Program-made: the position numbers and the translations under genes
Shown: piece after piece, positions 18,361-28,380 of the stretch
Position numbering within the stretch: position 1 is the first letter of the stretch
Layout: each line of letters begins with the position of its first letter
From: Erythrobacter sp. WG
GTDB lineage: Bacteria; Pseudomonadota; Alphaproteobacteria; Sphingomonadales; Sphingomonadaceae
Length of the DNA stretch: 64,000 nucleotides
Direction of reading: 5' to 3'
Assembly (NCBI RefSeq): GCF_026586795.1
Contig: NZ_JAPFGY010000005.1
Location: forward strand, 62,001-126,000
The notes under the pieces: generated by a model
Databases searched by the model: none
Seen by the model: the letters and a program-made list of their open reading frames with translations, nothing else
What the model was told of the DNA's origin: nothing

Positions 18361-21300
18361 ATGAGCCGAAGGGCAAAAGGGAGTTTCATCTTGCAGATTG
18401 GCCAATCGCGGAAGGGCATCCGGGGATCAAGCTCGGGCCGATCAATAATCGGGGCGCTGCTTGGCGTCGGGTTTTTTGTCCTCACCGCTTATGCTGCATA
18501 CTTCAACATCAAGACAATGCGGGAGAGCGATGAACGCATCCGCGCGACGCATGAGGTGCTCTCGGCGCTCGATGCATTGATGGTGGCGACCCTGAATGTC
18601 GAGACCGGGCAACGCGGATACATGCTGACCGGCGAAGACCGATATCTCGAACCCTATGAGAAAGGGGTTGCAGATGCGCGCAAAAGCCTGTCCTCGCTCG
18701 AACGCTTCACGCAATCCAGCGTCGTCCGCGATGAAAGACTGGATGCGCTCGAGGCCGCTGTCGACAGGAGAGTGCGCGTTGCTGAAGGCTTGATCCGCAC
18801 GCGCCGCGAGGAGGGGCTCGCTGCTGCGATCACGGCGATCGACGACGATCGCGGCAAGAGAGCGATGGATGCCGTCCGGCAGATAGTCGATCAGATGGTT
18901 CAGGAGGAGGAAGCCGAGCGTTTGGAGCGCATCGCTGCGCTTGCTGCGGCCTCGCGCGCGGCGGTTGTGACCGCGATCGTCTCCAGCCTGATCGGCGCCG
19001 GCCTTACGATCGTGATTTTCATCATGCTGGCGAGGAGCGACCGCAACCGCGAGCGGCAGCGCTGGCTTCAGACCGCGCAGGTGGACCTCAGCGAAGTCAT
19101 GCGGGGCGACAAGACGGTCGAGCAGGTGGGGGCCGCAGTGCTGGCCTTCCTTTCAGAAAGAACCGCTGCAAATGCCGGAGCGCTGTTCAAGGGCGAAGGA
19201 GGCCTTTTCAACCGGGCGGCCATGCTCGGCATTGCAGACGCAACTTCCGTGCCCGAATCCTTCGGGATGAACGAAGGCCTTCTCGGCAAGGTTGCAACCG
19301 ATGCTCGTGCAACAACGCTTTCGGACATTCCTGACGGATATCTGAAGATCGGATCGGCGTTGGGCAGCGACGCGCCGCGCCACCTCGTGGTCGCACCCCT
19401 GTTCTACGAAGGTGAAGTCAATGGCATCGTCGAACTCGGCTTCTTCACCGAAATCGATCCCCTTGTGCTTGAATTGCTCGACACCGTGTCCGGATCGGTC
19501 GGGGTCGCGCTGCGGTCAGCGCGATTCCGCGAGCGCTTGCAGGATGCGCTGGAGGAATCGCGCCGGCAAGCTGGAGAGTTGCAGGCCCAGAGTGAGGAAC
19601 TGCGTGTCAGCAACGAGGAACTGGAAGAGCAGAGCAACGCGCTGAAAGAAACGCAAGCGCGCCTCGAACTCCAGCAGGTGGAACTCGAGCAGACGAACAG
19701 CCAGCTCGAAGAACAGGCCCAGACGCTGGAGGTGCAGCGCGACGAATTGGCACGCGCCACCGCCACGCTTCAGCTCAAAGCGCAGGAGCTGGAGCAGGCG
19801 AGCCAATACAAATCGGATTTCCTCGCGAACATGAGCCATGAGTTGCGCACGCCGCTCAATTCGCTTCTGATCCTGTCCAAGCTTCTGGGCGACAACCCCA
19901 ATGGCAACCTCACCGCCGAGCAGGTCAAGTTTGCCCGCACCATCGAATCCTCGGGCAATGATCTCCTGACGCTGATCAACGATATTCTCGACCTGTCGAA
20001 AATCGAGGCAGGGCACGTGACCATCGAGGCGGCACCGATTGCCCCCCAGCGCCTCGCCGCGGATTTGCGCAAGGTGTTCGAGCCGCTCGCACAGCAGCGC
20101 GGGCTGCAGCTCGTCATCGACGTTAGGCCCGACATGCCCGCCTCGTTCGAAACCGATCGCATGCGGCTCGAACAGGTGCTGAAGAACCTCCTGTCGAACG
20201 CGATCAAGTTCACGGAGCAGGGCAGCGTCACCTTGAGGATGGGTTCGGCCGCAAAGGGTGCACTGGAATTCAAGGTCATCGATACGGGCATCGGCATTGC
20301 CGAGTCGCAACGCGAGGCGATCTTCGAGGCCTTCCGTCAGGCCGACGGCACCATCAGTCGCAAATTCGGGGGTACCGGGCTGGGCCTGTCGATCTCGCGG
20401 GAGCTGGTGCGCCTGCTGGGCGGGACCATCCGGCTGGAAAGCGAGCCTGGCAAGGGCAGCACCTTCATCGTCAGTCTGCCCGCGACATACGATCCCGCAA
20501 CAGTCGAGCCGCGCGAGCCGGCGCAGTTCCGCGATCACGCTCCCGGCGCGCCCGTCCAGCCTCCGCCATCGGCCACGCCTGCCAAACCGGTTCCGTCGAG
20601 ACCGGCAATGGTGGACGATGATCGCCAGCGCCTGTCGGAAGGCAAACAGGTCCTCCTCGTGATCGAAGACGATCCCGCCTTTGCCGAAATCGTAGCCGAT
20701 TTGGCCCGCGAGATGGGGTTCCAGTGCATTCTGGCGGGAACGGCCGAGGAGGCGGTCGAGCTTGCCGGCGAGTATCGGCCCAGCGCGATCGTTCTCGATA
20801 TCGGGCTGCCGGATCAGTCTGGCCTCACGGTCCTCGACCGGCTGAAGCACGACGGGGAAACGCGGCACATCCCGATCCATGTCATCTCCGGCTCCGATCA
20901 GAGCCAGACCGCGCTGGCGCTCGGCGCGGTCGGTTTCCTCGAAAAACCTGCCCCGCGTGAACGCCTCGCCGAGGTCCTGGCCCAATTGCAGGACAAGCTG
21001 GCAGCCCGAGTGCGCCGGGTGCTGATCGTGGAGGATGACGAGGTCCAGCGCGAAGCGGTCAGCCGATTGCTGTCCTCGCAGGATGTCGAGACTGTCGGCG
21101 TCGGCACGGCTGCCGAATGTCTCAGCGAATTGCGCGCTGCGCATTACGACTGCATGGTGCTCGACCTCACCCTTCCGGACGCTTCGGGTTTCTCCTTGCT
21201 CGAAGAACTCAGCGAAGACGAAACCAGAACATTTCCGCCGGTCATCGTTTACACGGGCCGCGATCTTTCGCCCGAAGAAGAGCAGCGCCTGCGCCGCTAT

Positions 21301-21831
21301 TCCAGCTCGATCATCATCAAGGGCGCCAAGTCGCCCGAGCGTCTGCTCGACGAGGTCTCCCTGTTCCTCCACCGGGTCGTGTCGGATCTGCCCCCCGAAC
21401 AGAGGCAGATGATCGAAAAAGCCCGCCACCGCGACGCGGCGCTGGAAGGACGGCGCATCCTGATTGTCGAGGACGATGTCCGCAACGTCTACTCGCTCAC
21501 CAGCATCCTCGAGCCGCGCGGAGCGTTGACGCGGATCGCCCGCAACGGACAGGAGGCGCTCGATGCGCTGGCCGAGGCGTCAGCGGATCCCACCAAGGCT
21601 ATCGACCTGGTGCTGATGGACGTGATGATGCCGGTGATGGATGGCCTGACCGCGGCAGGCGCCATCCGCGCCGAGCCTCGCTGGAAGAAGCTGCCGATCA
21701 TCATGCTGACCGCCAAGGCCATGCCCGACGACCAGCGGAAATGCATCGAGGCGGGAGCGAACGATTACATGGCAAAGCCGCTCGATGTCGACAAACTGCT
21801 GTCCCTTATTCGGGTCTGGATGCCGCGGTGA
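18361..21831 (+). CDS. CHASE3-GAF hybrid histidine kinase with three receiver domains
   Basis: 1156 aa inner-membrane sensor. Order: membrane helix (~32-50), CHASE3 sensor (~52-195; typical ETGQRGYMLTG), second helix (~203-226), GAF (~245-385), long coiled coil (~388-480, Gln/Glu-rich heptads), HisKA with phospho-acceptor H493 in MSHELRTPLN, HATPase (N box KNLLSNAIKF, G1 DTGIGIA, G2 GGTGLGL), then three receiver domains with acceptor Asp D813, D935 and D1087. All catalytic motifs are intact. The ATG at 18361 lacks an obvious ribosome site, so the start is less certain than the rest. Its stop overlaps cheR by 4 nt (GTGA). The signal is unknown. Confidence 0.93.
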   Translation: MSRRAKGSFILQIGQSRKGIRGSSSGRSIIGALLGVGFFVLTAYAAYFNIKTMRESDERIRATHEVLSALDALMVATLNVETGQRGYMLTGEDRYLEPYEKGVADARKSLSSLERFTQSSVVRDERLDALEAAVDRRVRVAEGLIRTRREEGLAAAITAIDDDRGKRAMDAVRQIVDQMVQEEEAERLERIAALAAASRAAVVTAIVSSLIGAGLTIVIFIMLARSDRNRERQRWLQTAQVDLSEVMRGDKTVEQVGAAVLAFLSERTAANAGALFKGEGGLFNRAAMLGIADATSVPESFGMNEGLLGKVATDARATTLSDIPDGYLKIGSALGSDAPRHLVVAPLFYEGEVNGIVELGFFTEIDPLVLELLDTVSGSVGVALRSARFRERLQDALEESRRQAGELQAQSEELRVSNEELEEQSNALKETQARLELQQVELEQTNSQLEEQAQTLEVQRDELARATATLQLKAQELEQASQYKSDFLANMSHELRTPLNSLLILSKLLGDNPNGNLTAEQVKFARTIESSGNDLLTLINDILDLSKIEAGHVTIEAAPIAPQRLAADLRKVFEPLAQQRGLQLVIDVRPDMPASFETDRMRLEQVLKNLLSNAIKFTEQGSVTLRMGSAAKGALEFKVIDTGIGIAESQREAIFEAFRQADGTISRKFGGTGLGLSISRELVRLLGGTIRLESEPGKGSTFIVSLPATYDPATVEPREPAQFRDHAPGAPVQPPPSATPAKPVPSRPAMVDDDRQRLSEGKQVLLVIEDDPAFAEIVADLAREMGFQCILAGTAEEAVELAGEYRPSAIVLDIGLPDQSGLTVLDRLKHDGETRHIPIHVISGSDQSQTALALGAVGFLEKPAPRERLAEVLAQLQDKLAARVRRVLIVEDDEVQREAVSRLLSSQDVETVGVGTAAECLSELRAAHYDCMVLDLTLPDASGFSLLEELSEDETRTFPPVIVYTGRDLSPEEEQRLRRYSSSIIIKGAKSPERLLDEVSLFLHRVVSDLPPEQRQMIEKARHRDAALEGRRILIVEDDVRNVYSLTSILEPRGALTRIARNGQEALDALAEASADPTKAIDLVLMDVMMPVMDGLTAAGAIRAEPRWKKLPIIMLTAKAMPDDQRKCIEAGANDYMAKPLDVDKLLSLIRVWMPR

Positions 21832-22652
21832 GCGAGAGCATCGAGGATATCGAGATCCGATTGCTGCTGGATGCGGTCTATCACCACTATCATTATGATT
21901 TCCGGCATTATGCGCAGGCATCGATAAAGCGGCGCCTTTTGCAAGCGCGGGCGCAATGGGGATACGACAGCATCTCCGAAATGCAGGCGGCTGTCCTGCG
22001 CGATGAGACCATGCTGCCGCGGCTGCTCAATTACCTGACGGTGCAGGTCAGCGAAATGTTCAGGGACCCGTCCTATTTCCGCGCGCTGCGTGAAAAGGTT
22101 GTCCCACACTTGCGCACCTACCCCTCGCTCAAGGTGTGGGTTGCCGGATGCAGTCATGGCGAAGAACTCTATTCGCTGGCGATCCTGTTCGAGGAGGAGG
22201 GGCTCGCCGACCGGACGATCTTCTACGCGACCGACATCAACCCCTCGGCCCTGCGCGCGGCACAGGCGGGTATCTACTCCCTCGATCGTATCAGGCTGTT
22301 CACCGAGAACCACCGCCTGTCAGGCGGCCATTCGTCACTGTCGAATTACTATACCGCCCACTACGACCGGGCGGTATTCGAGAAGTCCTTGCGGGAACGC
22401 ACCGTGTTTTCCGATCACAGCCTGGTGACCGATGCTGCCTTCGGCGAGATGCATCTGGTCAGCTGCCGCAATGTCCTCATCTACTTCAATCGCGAGCTGC
22501 AGGACCGCGCGGTCGGACTGTTCGGCGAGTCCCTCGTACGAGGCGGCTTTCTCGGCATCGGCTCCAAGGAGAGCTTGCGATTTTCCTCCCACGCCGATCT
22601 TTTCTCGGAATTCGTTCGCGAGGAACGGATCTACCGGAGAAATGCGCAATGA
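21828..22652 (+). CDS. CheR-type protein-glutamate methyltransferase
   Basis: 274 aa, SAM-dependent methyltransferase of the CheR family. N-terminal helical CheR_N domain (about 10-65), then the catalytic domain with VWVAGCSHGEELYSLA (SAM-binding motif I), ATDINPSAL (motif II), and LVSCRNVLIYFN, the hallmark segment. The GTG start at 21828 overlaps the kinase stop. No chemoreceptor gene is nearby, and coupling to kinase and CheB genes points to a non-chemotaxis signalling module. Confidence 0.92.
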   Translation: MSESIEDIEIRLLLDAVYHHYHYDFRHYAQASIKRRLLQARAQWGYDSISEMQAAVLRDETMLPRLLNYLTVQVSEMFRDPSYFRALREKVVPHLRTYPSLKVWVAGCSHGEELYSLAILFEEEGLADRTIFYATDINPSALRAAQAGIYSLDRIRLFTENHRLSGGHSSLSNYYTAHYDRAVFEKSLRERTVFSDHSLVTDAAFGEMHLVSCRNVLIYFNRELQDRAVGLFGESLVRGGFLGIGSKESLRFSSHADLFSEFVREERIYRRNAQ

Positions 22653-23215
22653 GCCTCCAGGCCGTTGTCATCGGTGCCTCTGCTGGCGGTGTCCACGCGC
22701 TGCTGCAGGTGCTTCCCGCGCTGCCTGACGATTTCCCGGCGGCAATTCTCGTGGTCGTCCATATCCCGCCCCGTCGTGATAACGCGCTCGTCGCACTGCT
22801 GGCCGAAAAGTGCCGATTGACCGTTAAGGAAGCCGAGGACAAAGAGCCGATTGTGCCCGGCACGATCTACATGGGGCCGCCCGATTATCATCTGCTCGTC
22901 GAAAGCGACGGGACCATCGCTCTGTCGTCGGACGAGGCGGTCAATCACTCGCGCCCTGCGATCGATGTGCTGTTCGAAAGCGCCGCCGATGCGTTCGGCG
23001 ACAGGCTCGCCGGGATCATCATGACCGGGGCGAACCACGATGGCGCAAGAGGGCTGCGTGCGGTCTGCGATGCGGGCGGATATGCGCTTGTGCAGGCCCC
23101 TGCCACAGCGGAGGTGGCCTACATGCCCGAAGCCGCCCTGGCCGCGTGCCCCGCTGCGCGCGTCATCGATCTTGAAGACCTGCCATCTGTGCTTGAGGAG
23201 ATTTTGGACCAGTGA
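22649..23215 (+). CDS. CheB-type methylesterase (catalytic domain only)
   Basis: 188 aa, comprising only the CheB methylesterase domain; the usual N-terminal receiver domain is absent. The catalytic triad is visible: S11 in GASAGG, His in VVHIPP, Asp in MTGANHDGARG. It starts at the ATG at 22649, overlapping the cheR stop (ATGA), and its stop overlaps the next gene's GTG. Such receiver-less CheB proteins pair with CheR in hybrid-kinase modules; the substrate may be the coiled-coil region of the upstream kinase (inference). Confidence 0.9.
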   Translation: MSLQAVVIGASAGGVHALLQVLPALPDDFPAAILVVVHIPPRRDNALVALLAEKCRLTVKEAEDKEPIVPGTIYMGPPDYHLLVESDGTIALSSDEAVNHSRPAIDVLFESAADAFGDRLAGIIMTGANHDGARGLRAVCDAGGYALVQAPATAEVAYMPEAALAACPAARVIDLEDLPSVLEEILDQ

Positions 23216-24342
23216 CCAGTACTCCCAAATTCCTGCTGGTTGACGACCTTGAGGAAAACCTGCTTGCGCTCGAAGCACTTCTGAAACGCGAGGGCCTTGA
23301 GCTGCACTGCGCACGCAGCGGCGAGGAAGCACTCGAGCTCATTCTTGAAAACGAATACGCGCTTGCCCTCCTCGATGTGCAGATGCCCGGCATGGACGGT
23401 TTCGAACTGGCCGAATTCATGCGCGCCAACACGCGGTCGCAGCACATCCCAATCATATTCCTGACCGCGGGAAGGGGGGACGCCACGCGCAGATTTAATG
23501 GCTACGAGGCGGGCGCGGTCGATTTCATTCAGAAGCCGATCGAACCCACGATCCTGCGGTCCAAGTCGAGCATCTTTCTTGATCTGTTCGTTCAGCGTCA
23601 GCAGATCGTTGTCCAGCGTGACGAGCTGGTTGCCCTGACCGCGGCATTGCAGGCCGCCGACCAACAGAAGAACCGGTTTCTCGGCGTGCTCGCGCATGAA
23701 CTGCGCAACCCGCTTGCTGTGTTGTCTTCCGGTGTCGCTCTGCTTGAATTGCCGATGGGCGACCTCGACACGGATGCCGTCCGAAAATCCATGCGCCAAA
23801 ACGTCCGCCATATGAGCCGCCTGATCGACGACCTGCTCGATATCAACCGCATCGAGCACGGCAAGATCTCGCTGAAGAAGGAAAGGGTCGATCTCGGTGA
23901 GATCCTGCCACACGCGCTGGAAATCGCCCAGCCTGCAATCGATGCAGGAGGCCATGAGCTTGCCGTGTCCCTGCCTGATGAACAGATTACCCTCGATGCC
24001 GACCCGGCGCGCGTCATCCAGATCGTGGGCAACATCGTGGGCAATGCGGCCCGCTACACGCCGAACGGCGGCCGCATCGAGGTCACGGTTTCAAGAAATG
24101 CCCCCCATGCTATCCTTACGGTCGCGGACAATGGCGTTGGCATTGCGCCCGAACAACAGTCAATAATCTTCGAGATGTTCGGACAGTCGGATAATGTGCT
24201 CGGCATCAGCGGTGGGGGGCTGGGGATCGGGCTCGCTTTGGTGAAACAACTTGTCGAATTGCACAGCGGGGAAGTACGCCTCGTCAAGAGCGTACTGGAT
24301 GAAGGTAGTGTCTTCGAAGTTCGGCTGCCGCTTGCCAGCTAA
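23212..24342 (+). CDS. Response regulator-histidine kinase hybrid
   Basis: 376 aa, soluble. N-terminal receiver (about 6-125, acceptor D55 in LLDVQMPGMDG), short coiled coil, HisKA with H162 in LAHELRNPL, and HATPase (GNIVGNAARYTP, DNGVGIA, GGGLGIGLALV). The GTG at 23212 overlaps the cheB stop. It probably receives phosphate from the upstream hybrid kinase and relays or reverses it. No DNA-binding output is encoded in the operon, so the final regulator lies elsewhere; PhyR encoded 15 kb away is one candidate. Confidence 0.92.
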   Translation: MTSTPKFLLVDDLEENLLALEALLKREGLELHCARSGEEALELILENEYALALLDVQMPGMDGFELAEFMRANTRSQHIPIIFLTAGRGDATRRFNGYEAGAVDFIQKPIEPTILRSKSSIFLDLFVQRQQIVVQRDELVALTAALQAADQQKNRFLGVLAHELRNPLAVLSSGVALLELPMGDLDTDAVRKSMRQNVRHMSRLIDDLLDINRIEHGKISLKKERVDLGEILPHALEIAQPAIDAGGHELAVSLPDEQITLDADPARVIQIVGNIVGNAARYTPNGGRIEVTVSRNAPHAILTVADNGVGIAPEQQSIIFEMFGQSDNVLGISGGGLGIGLALVKQLVELHSGEVRLVKSVLDEGSVFEVRLPLAS

Positions 24343-24380
24343 TTCAGTTCCAATTAGGCACGCTGGCAAGGGTTTTGTTT
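24331..24380 (+). terminator. Intrinsic terminator at end of kinase operon
   Basis: CTTGCCAGC (24331-24339, overlapping the stop region) pairs with GCTGGCAAG (24362-24370); an inner TAATT/AATTA can also pair. GGTTTTGTTT follows. Fits termination of the four-gene signalling operon. Confidence 0.55.
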
Positions 24381-24544
24381 CGTTGTCAAGACACTGTATT
24401 CAAAGTAGCCGAAAGCCGATGAGGCAACTGCGAATCCGCGCGCGAACGAAATAATCGAGTGGGCGATGATTCCGCCTTGCCAGGCACCAGGGCAAGATTT
24501 TTCTCTGCTCAGCCTTGCTCCGGTCAGAACAAAGGGGGCGCAAG

Positions 24545-26152
24545 ATGGGAACCATTGGGATTGTAGGCTCTGGACCGACAGGAATCTACACGGTCGCGGC
24601 GCTTGTGAAAAACGCCACGCCAGTCGACATCACCCTTTTCGAACAGGGGGATCGGGCCGGGGTAGGGATGCCCTATGACGGTGATTCCAATACGCGCCTA
24701 ATGCTGGCGAACATTGCCAGCATAGAAATCCCGCCAATCGGGATGACGTACCTGGATTGGTTGCGCGGCCAACCTGACGATTGGCTAGGCCGCTATCGGA
24801 TCGACAAGGCCAAGCTTCACGAACGGCAGTTCCTACCCAGAGTGTTATTGGGTCAGTACTTCCGTGACCAGCTCCTCTGGCTTGTCGACGAGGGCCGGGC
24901 GCATGGCATCGCGATTACCATCCGCGAAAATTGTCGGGTTACCGACATCGAAGCGCGCGCGGACGGTGTTGCGCTGTGGGTTGAAACGGATGAAGCACCG
25001 CTCCGTTTCGACTGGGTCGCAATCGCTACGGGTCACGTCTGGCCTGACGCGGACGAGGCGACCAAGGCCTATTTCCCCAGTCCGTGGTCCGGGCTGGTCG
25101 ATGCTCGCATTCCTCCCTGCCGCGTTGGGATCATGGGCACCTCGCTCAGTGCGATTGACGCGGCGATGGCTGTTGTCTCGCAGCATGGAGACTTTGTCGA
25201 AAACGCGGACGAGGCTGTCGAATTCAAGCACGATGCAGGCAGCGAAGACCTGTCGATCACGCTTATGTCGCGAACGGGAATTTTGCCAGAGGCCGACTTC
25301 TACTGCCCGATTCCCTATGAACCGCTGGTCCATGCCACCCTCGATGCGATTACCGCCGAGATCGAAGCGGGGAGCGCCAGATTGCTGGACAGATGCTTCG
25401 GCAGGTTTGTGCAGGAAATCGCTGTCGCCGACCCGTGGTGGGCGGCGCGAATTTCGCTCAGCGAACGCACCGCCGACGATTTTGCCGATGCCTACTTTGC
25501 CGACCGCATCGCTCATAACCCTTTCCGCTGGGCACAGTTCAATCTCTCCGAGGTCGAGCACAACAAGCGCAACCGCATCACCGTTGCATGGCGATATGCG
25601 ATCCTTCGGATGCACGAAGTGTTTCAAGATATCGTCCCCGTGCTGGACGAGGCAGACCGGGATCGCTTCGATTCCGGCCTCGGTCGGGTGTTCATGGATA
25701 ATTATGCCGCGATCCCCTCGCAATCGATCCGCCGCATGCTCGCGCTGCACCGGGCCGGCATTCTCACGCTGCTGGAACTCGGCTCGGATTACGGGAAGGA
25801 CGTCACCGATCACGGGACGACGATCACCGTTGGCGGGAAGACGCACGATTTCGACGTCTTCATAGACGCGCGCGGACAAAAGCCGCTTGAATCGAAAGAT
25901 TTGCCGTTCCCGCGTCTGCGTGCGCAACTTATCGAGGCAGGACAGGACATCCCGTCGGTCTGCGACGACTACAGTCTCGACCGTCCGGTCGAGGCCCGTG
26001 GGAGAGTTGCGCTGGGCGCTCTGCCCTACCTGCTCCACGATCAGCCCTTCGTACAGGGCATAACGGCGGGTGCGGAGATCGGTTCGAAGATGGCACAGAT
26101 GGTGATCCGTGCGCCATCCCGCCTTCGCCGCGTTTGTTTTCCGCACCTCTAA
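24545..26152 (+). CDS. FAD/NAD(P)-binding protein (NAD_binding_9 type)
   Basis: 535 aa flavoprotein. N-terminal Rossmann motif GIVGSGPTGIYT (about 5-16) and acidic end-of-strand residue in LFEQGDRAGVG, the FAD-dependent NAD_binding_9 pattern also seen in lysine/ornithine monooxygenase-like proteins; a second nucleotide motif MGTSLSAIDAA lies near residue 200. The ATG at 24545 follows GGGGGCGCAAG. The specific reaction is unknown. Its stop overlaps the stop of the converging molybdenum-enzyme operon (CTAA at 26149-26152). Confidence 0.75.
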   Translation: MGTIGIVGSGPTGIYTVAALVKNATPVDITLFEQGDRAGVGMPYDGDSNTRLMLANIASIEIPPIGMTYLDWLRGQPDDWLGRYRIDKAKLHERQFLPRVLLGQYFRDQLLWLVDEGRAHGIAITIRENCRVTDIEARADGVALWVETDEAPLRFDWVAIATGHVWPDADEATKAYFPSPWSGLVDARIPPCRVGIMGTSLSAIDAAMAVVSQHGDFVENADEAVEFKHDAGSEDLSITLMSRTGILPEADFYCPIPYEPLVHATLDAITAEIEAGSARLLDRCFGRFVQEIAVADPWWAARISLSERTADDFADAYFADRIAHNPFRWAQFNLSEVEHNKRNRITVAWRYAILRMHEVFQDIVPVLDEADRDRFDSGLGRVFMDNYAAIPSQSIRRMLALHRAGILTLLELGSDYGKDVTDHGTTITVGGKTHDFDVFIDARGQKPLESKDLPFPRLRAQLIEAGQDIPSVCDDYSLDRPVEARGRVALGALPYLLHDQPFVQGITAGAEIGSKMAQMVIRAPSRLRRVCFPHL

Positions 26153-28380
26153 GCAAGGCCGCGCATCGCGCCCGCCTCTCGCAACAGCTTGCAGCTGTCT
26201 CTGGGAAGACTGGCAAGAACGCTGTCGGGCGTGATCGGAAACTGCAGCACCCGCGCACCGCAAGCATTGTAGATCGCGTTGCCGATCGCCGCCGCGCCGC
26301 CGCACATGCCAAGTTCCCCGATTCCCTTGGCCTCGATCGGGCTGGCGATAGCATCGCGCTCCTCGACCAGAACCACATCGAGATCGGGCACATCCCGGTG
26401 AACGGGGACATGATATTCGGCAAGGTCGCAGTTCACGAGGTGCCCGTCGCGCGGGTCGAATTCGAGCGCTTCGGTCAATGCCGTGCCGATGCTCCAGGTC
26501 AGCCCGCCCAGAAATTGCGAGCGCGCGGTGCGCCGGTTGAGCACGCGGCCAAACCCGAACGCGCCGAGCATCCGGTCAACCCGCGTTTCTCCGGTGAAGT
26601 GGTTGACGCGCACCTGTGCGAAAAATGCGCCGAAGCCCGCAGCCGTATACTCTTCCTGTGCCTTGGCAGGCTTGTAATGGCCTTCATGGGACAGGCTCTC
26701 GCCGCCGAGAACATCGACCAGCGTCCGACCGCCGCCGACCTTGCCATCGCGCAAGTCGAGCGCCTCTTCGGCGACCCCGGCCCGGGCAGCAAGGTCTTCC
26801 CGGATGGCGCGGCAGGCGAGAAAAGCCGCCGATCCGATCGAGGAGGCGCCCCAGCTTCCACCCGATCCGGGGCCGCGCGGGTGGCGCGTGTCACCAATGT
26901 CCACCCGCACCGCTGCTGGATCCATACCGAGCATCTCGGCGACCATCTGGGCAAGGATCGTGTAGGTCCCGGTGCCGATATCGGTCATGTCGGTCTCGAC
27001 CCGCGCCGTGCCATCGGCCGACAGCGTCACGCGCGTCCTGCTTTCCATGGTGTTGTGGATGCGCGCACCGCTGGCCATGCCGGTGCCGATCCACCACTCG
27101 CCCTCGCGCCGCTGCCGCGCCTTGCGCGGGCCCGCATCCCAGCCGAAGGCGTCGGCCCCCTGCCGCAGGCATTCGGCAAGCTTGTGCGAGCTGAAGGGAA
27201 GATCGTTTTCGGGATCTTTGTCCGGAATGTTCATCAACCGCAGCTGCACCGGATCGACGCCGGACTTCTCGGCGAGCATATCCATCGCGGCTTCGAGCGC
27301 CGGCATGCCGACGGCCTCGCCCGGCGCGCGCACCGACCCGGCGGTCATCCGGTGGATGCGCGCCAGGTTGAGCATCAGCTCGCGGTTCTCGCCGCGATAC
27401 ATGAAATGCGAGGACTGGAGGACGGGCTCGCAGAATTCCTCACCGGGAAGGTTCGACACCAAAGCCTCGTGCCCGAAGCCGATCAGTTTGCCTTCGGAGG
27501 TTGCGGCCAGGCGCAGGCGCTGCGTGGTCTCGGATCGCCGCATTATGCACTGGAACACCTGCTGACGCGACAGGACCACCCGCACCGGGCGCTTCAGCTT
27601 TATGGACGCAAGCGACGCCGCCACGACATCCGGACTGATTCCAAGCTTGGACCCGAAGCCGCCGCCGACAAAACGGGCGATGAGACGGATCTTGTCCTCG
27701 GGAATATCCAGCGCGTCGGCCAATTCGCTGATATTGTAGTTCAGCATCTGGAGCGAGGCGTGGACGGTCAGTTCCTCGCCATCCCAATCGGCGATGGCGG
27801 CGTGAGGCTCCATAGCCGCGGACGCGTGGCCCTTAGTCGCGATACGCACATCGACGCTGTGCGCGGCGTCTTTCATCGCCTGCTCGAGGTCTCCCTGGCT
27901 GACGGTGTCGTCTTCCTGCTCTTCGGGCGTGACGTCGTCCGGCGACAGCGACGGATTGGGCGAAGCATCGTATTCGACATGAATACGCTTCGCCGCATCG
28001 CGTGCCTGTTCGAAGCTTTCCGCGACGACCAGGGCGATGGGCTGGCCCCAATAGCACACCGTGACCGGGGCTTGCTGCGGCGCTTCGCCGGCGGTGCCCT
28101 GCACGGCACGGGTTATGAGGCGGCTGTCATCGATCACCGCGATCACGCCCGGCATGGTCAGGGCTGCTTGCGTGTCGAGCCGCGTGACAGTGCCGTGGGT
28201 GATGGTGCTGGTGACGAGAACGCCCTCGGCGCAATTGTCGATGGGGTATTCGGCCGCATAGCGGGCCGTGCCGGTCACTTTGGCCAGCCCGTCGATGCGG
28301 GGCAGGGGCTCGCCGAGCACGCCCTGCTTCATGTCGTCCAGGCGGGCCTTGCCGTCATTCTCGGTTCGGGTCGTGCTCAC
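26149..28380 (-). CDS. Aldehyde/xanthine oxidoreductase, molybdopterin-binding subunit (YagR/PaoC type)
   Basis: 743 aa large subunit of a molybdenum hydroxylase. N-terminal aldehyde-oxidase a/b hammerhead domain (about 20-130: GTARYAAEYP), then two molybdopterin-binding domains (RFVGGGFGSK; GTYTILAQMVAEMLG). The catalytic Glu is in KGIGELGMCGG near the C-terminus. The length and this sequence match E. coli PaoC/YagR rather than the longer XdhB. The GTG start at 28380 overlaps the FAD-subunit stop by 4 nt. Substrates of this group are aromatic and aliphatic aldehydes. No XdhC/PaoD maturation gene is seen in the window. Confidence 0.9.
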   Translation of the reverse strand: MSTTRTENDGKARLDDMKQGVLGEPLPRIDGLAKVTGTARYAAEYPIDNCAEGVLVTSTITHGTVTRLDTQAALTMPGVIAVIDDSRLITRAVQGTAGEAPQQAPVTVCYWGQPIALVVAESFEQARDAAKRIHVEYDASPNPSLSPDDVTPEEQEDDTVSQGDLEQAMKDAAHSVDVRIATKGHASAAMEPHAAIADWDGEELTVHASLQMLNYNISELADALDIPEDKIRLIARFVGGGFGSKLGISPDVVAASLASIKLKRPVRVVLSRQQVFQCIMRRSETTQRLRLAATSEGKLIGFGHEALVSNLPGEEFCEPVLQSSHFMYRGENRELMLNLARIHRMTAGSVRAPGEAVGMPALEAAMDMLAEKSGVDPVQLRLMNIPDKDPENDLPFSSHKLAECLRQGADAFGWDAGPRKARQRREGEWWIGTGMASGARIHNTMESRTRVTLSADGTARVETDMTDIGTGTYTILAQMVAEMLGMDPAAVRVDIGDTRHPRGPGSGGSWGASSIGSAAFLACRAIREDLAARAGVAEEALDLRDGKVGGGRTLVDVLGGESLSHEGHYKPAKAQEEYTAAGFGAFFAQVRVNHFTGETRVDRMLGAFGFGRVLNRRTARSQFLGGLTWSIGTALTEALEFDPRDGHLVNCDLAEYHVPVHRDVPDLDVVLVEERDAIASPIEAKGIGELGMCGGAAAIGNAIYNACGARVLQFPITPDSVLASLPRDSCKLLREAGAMRGLA

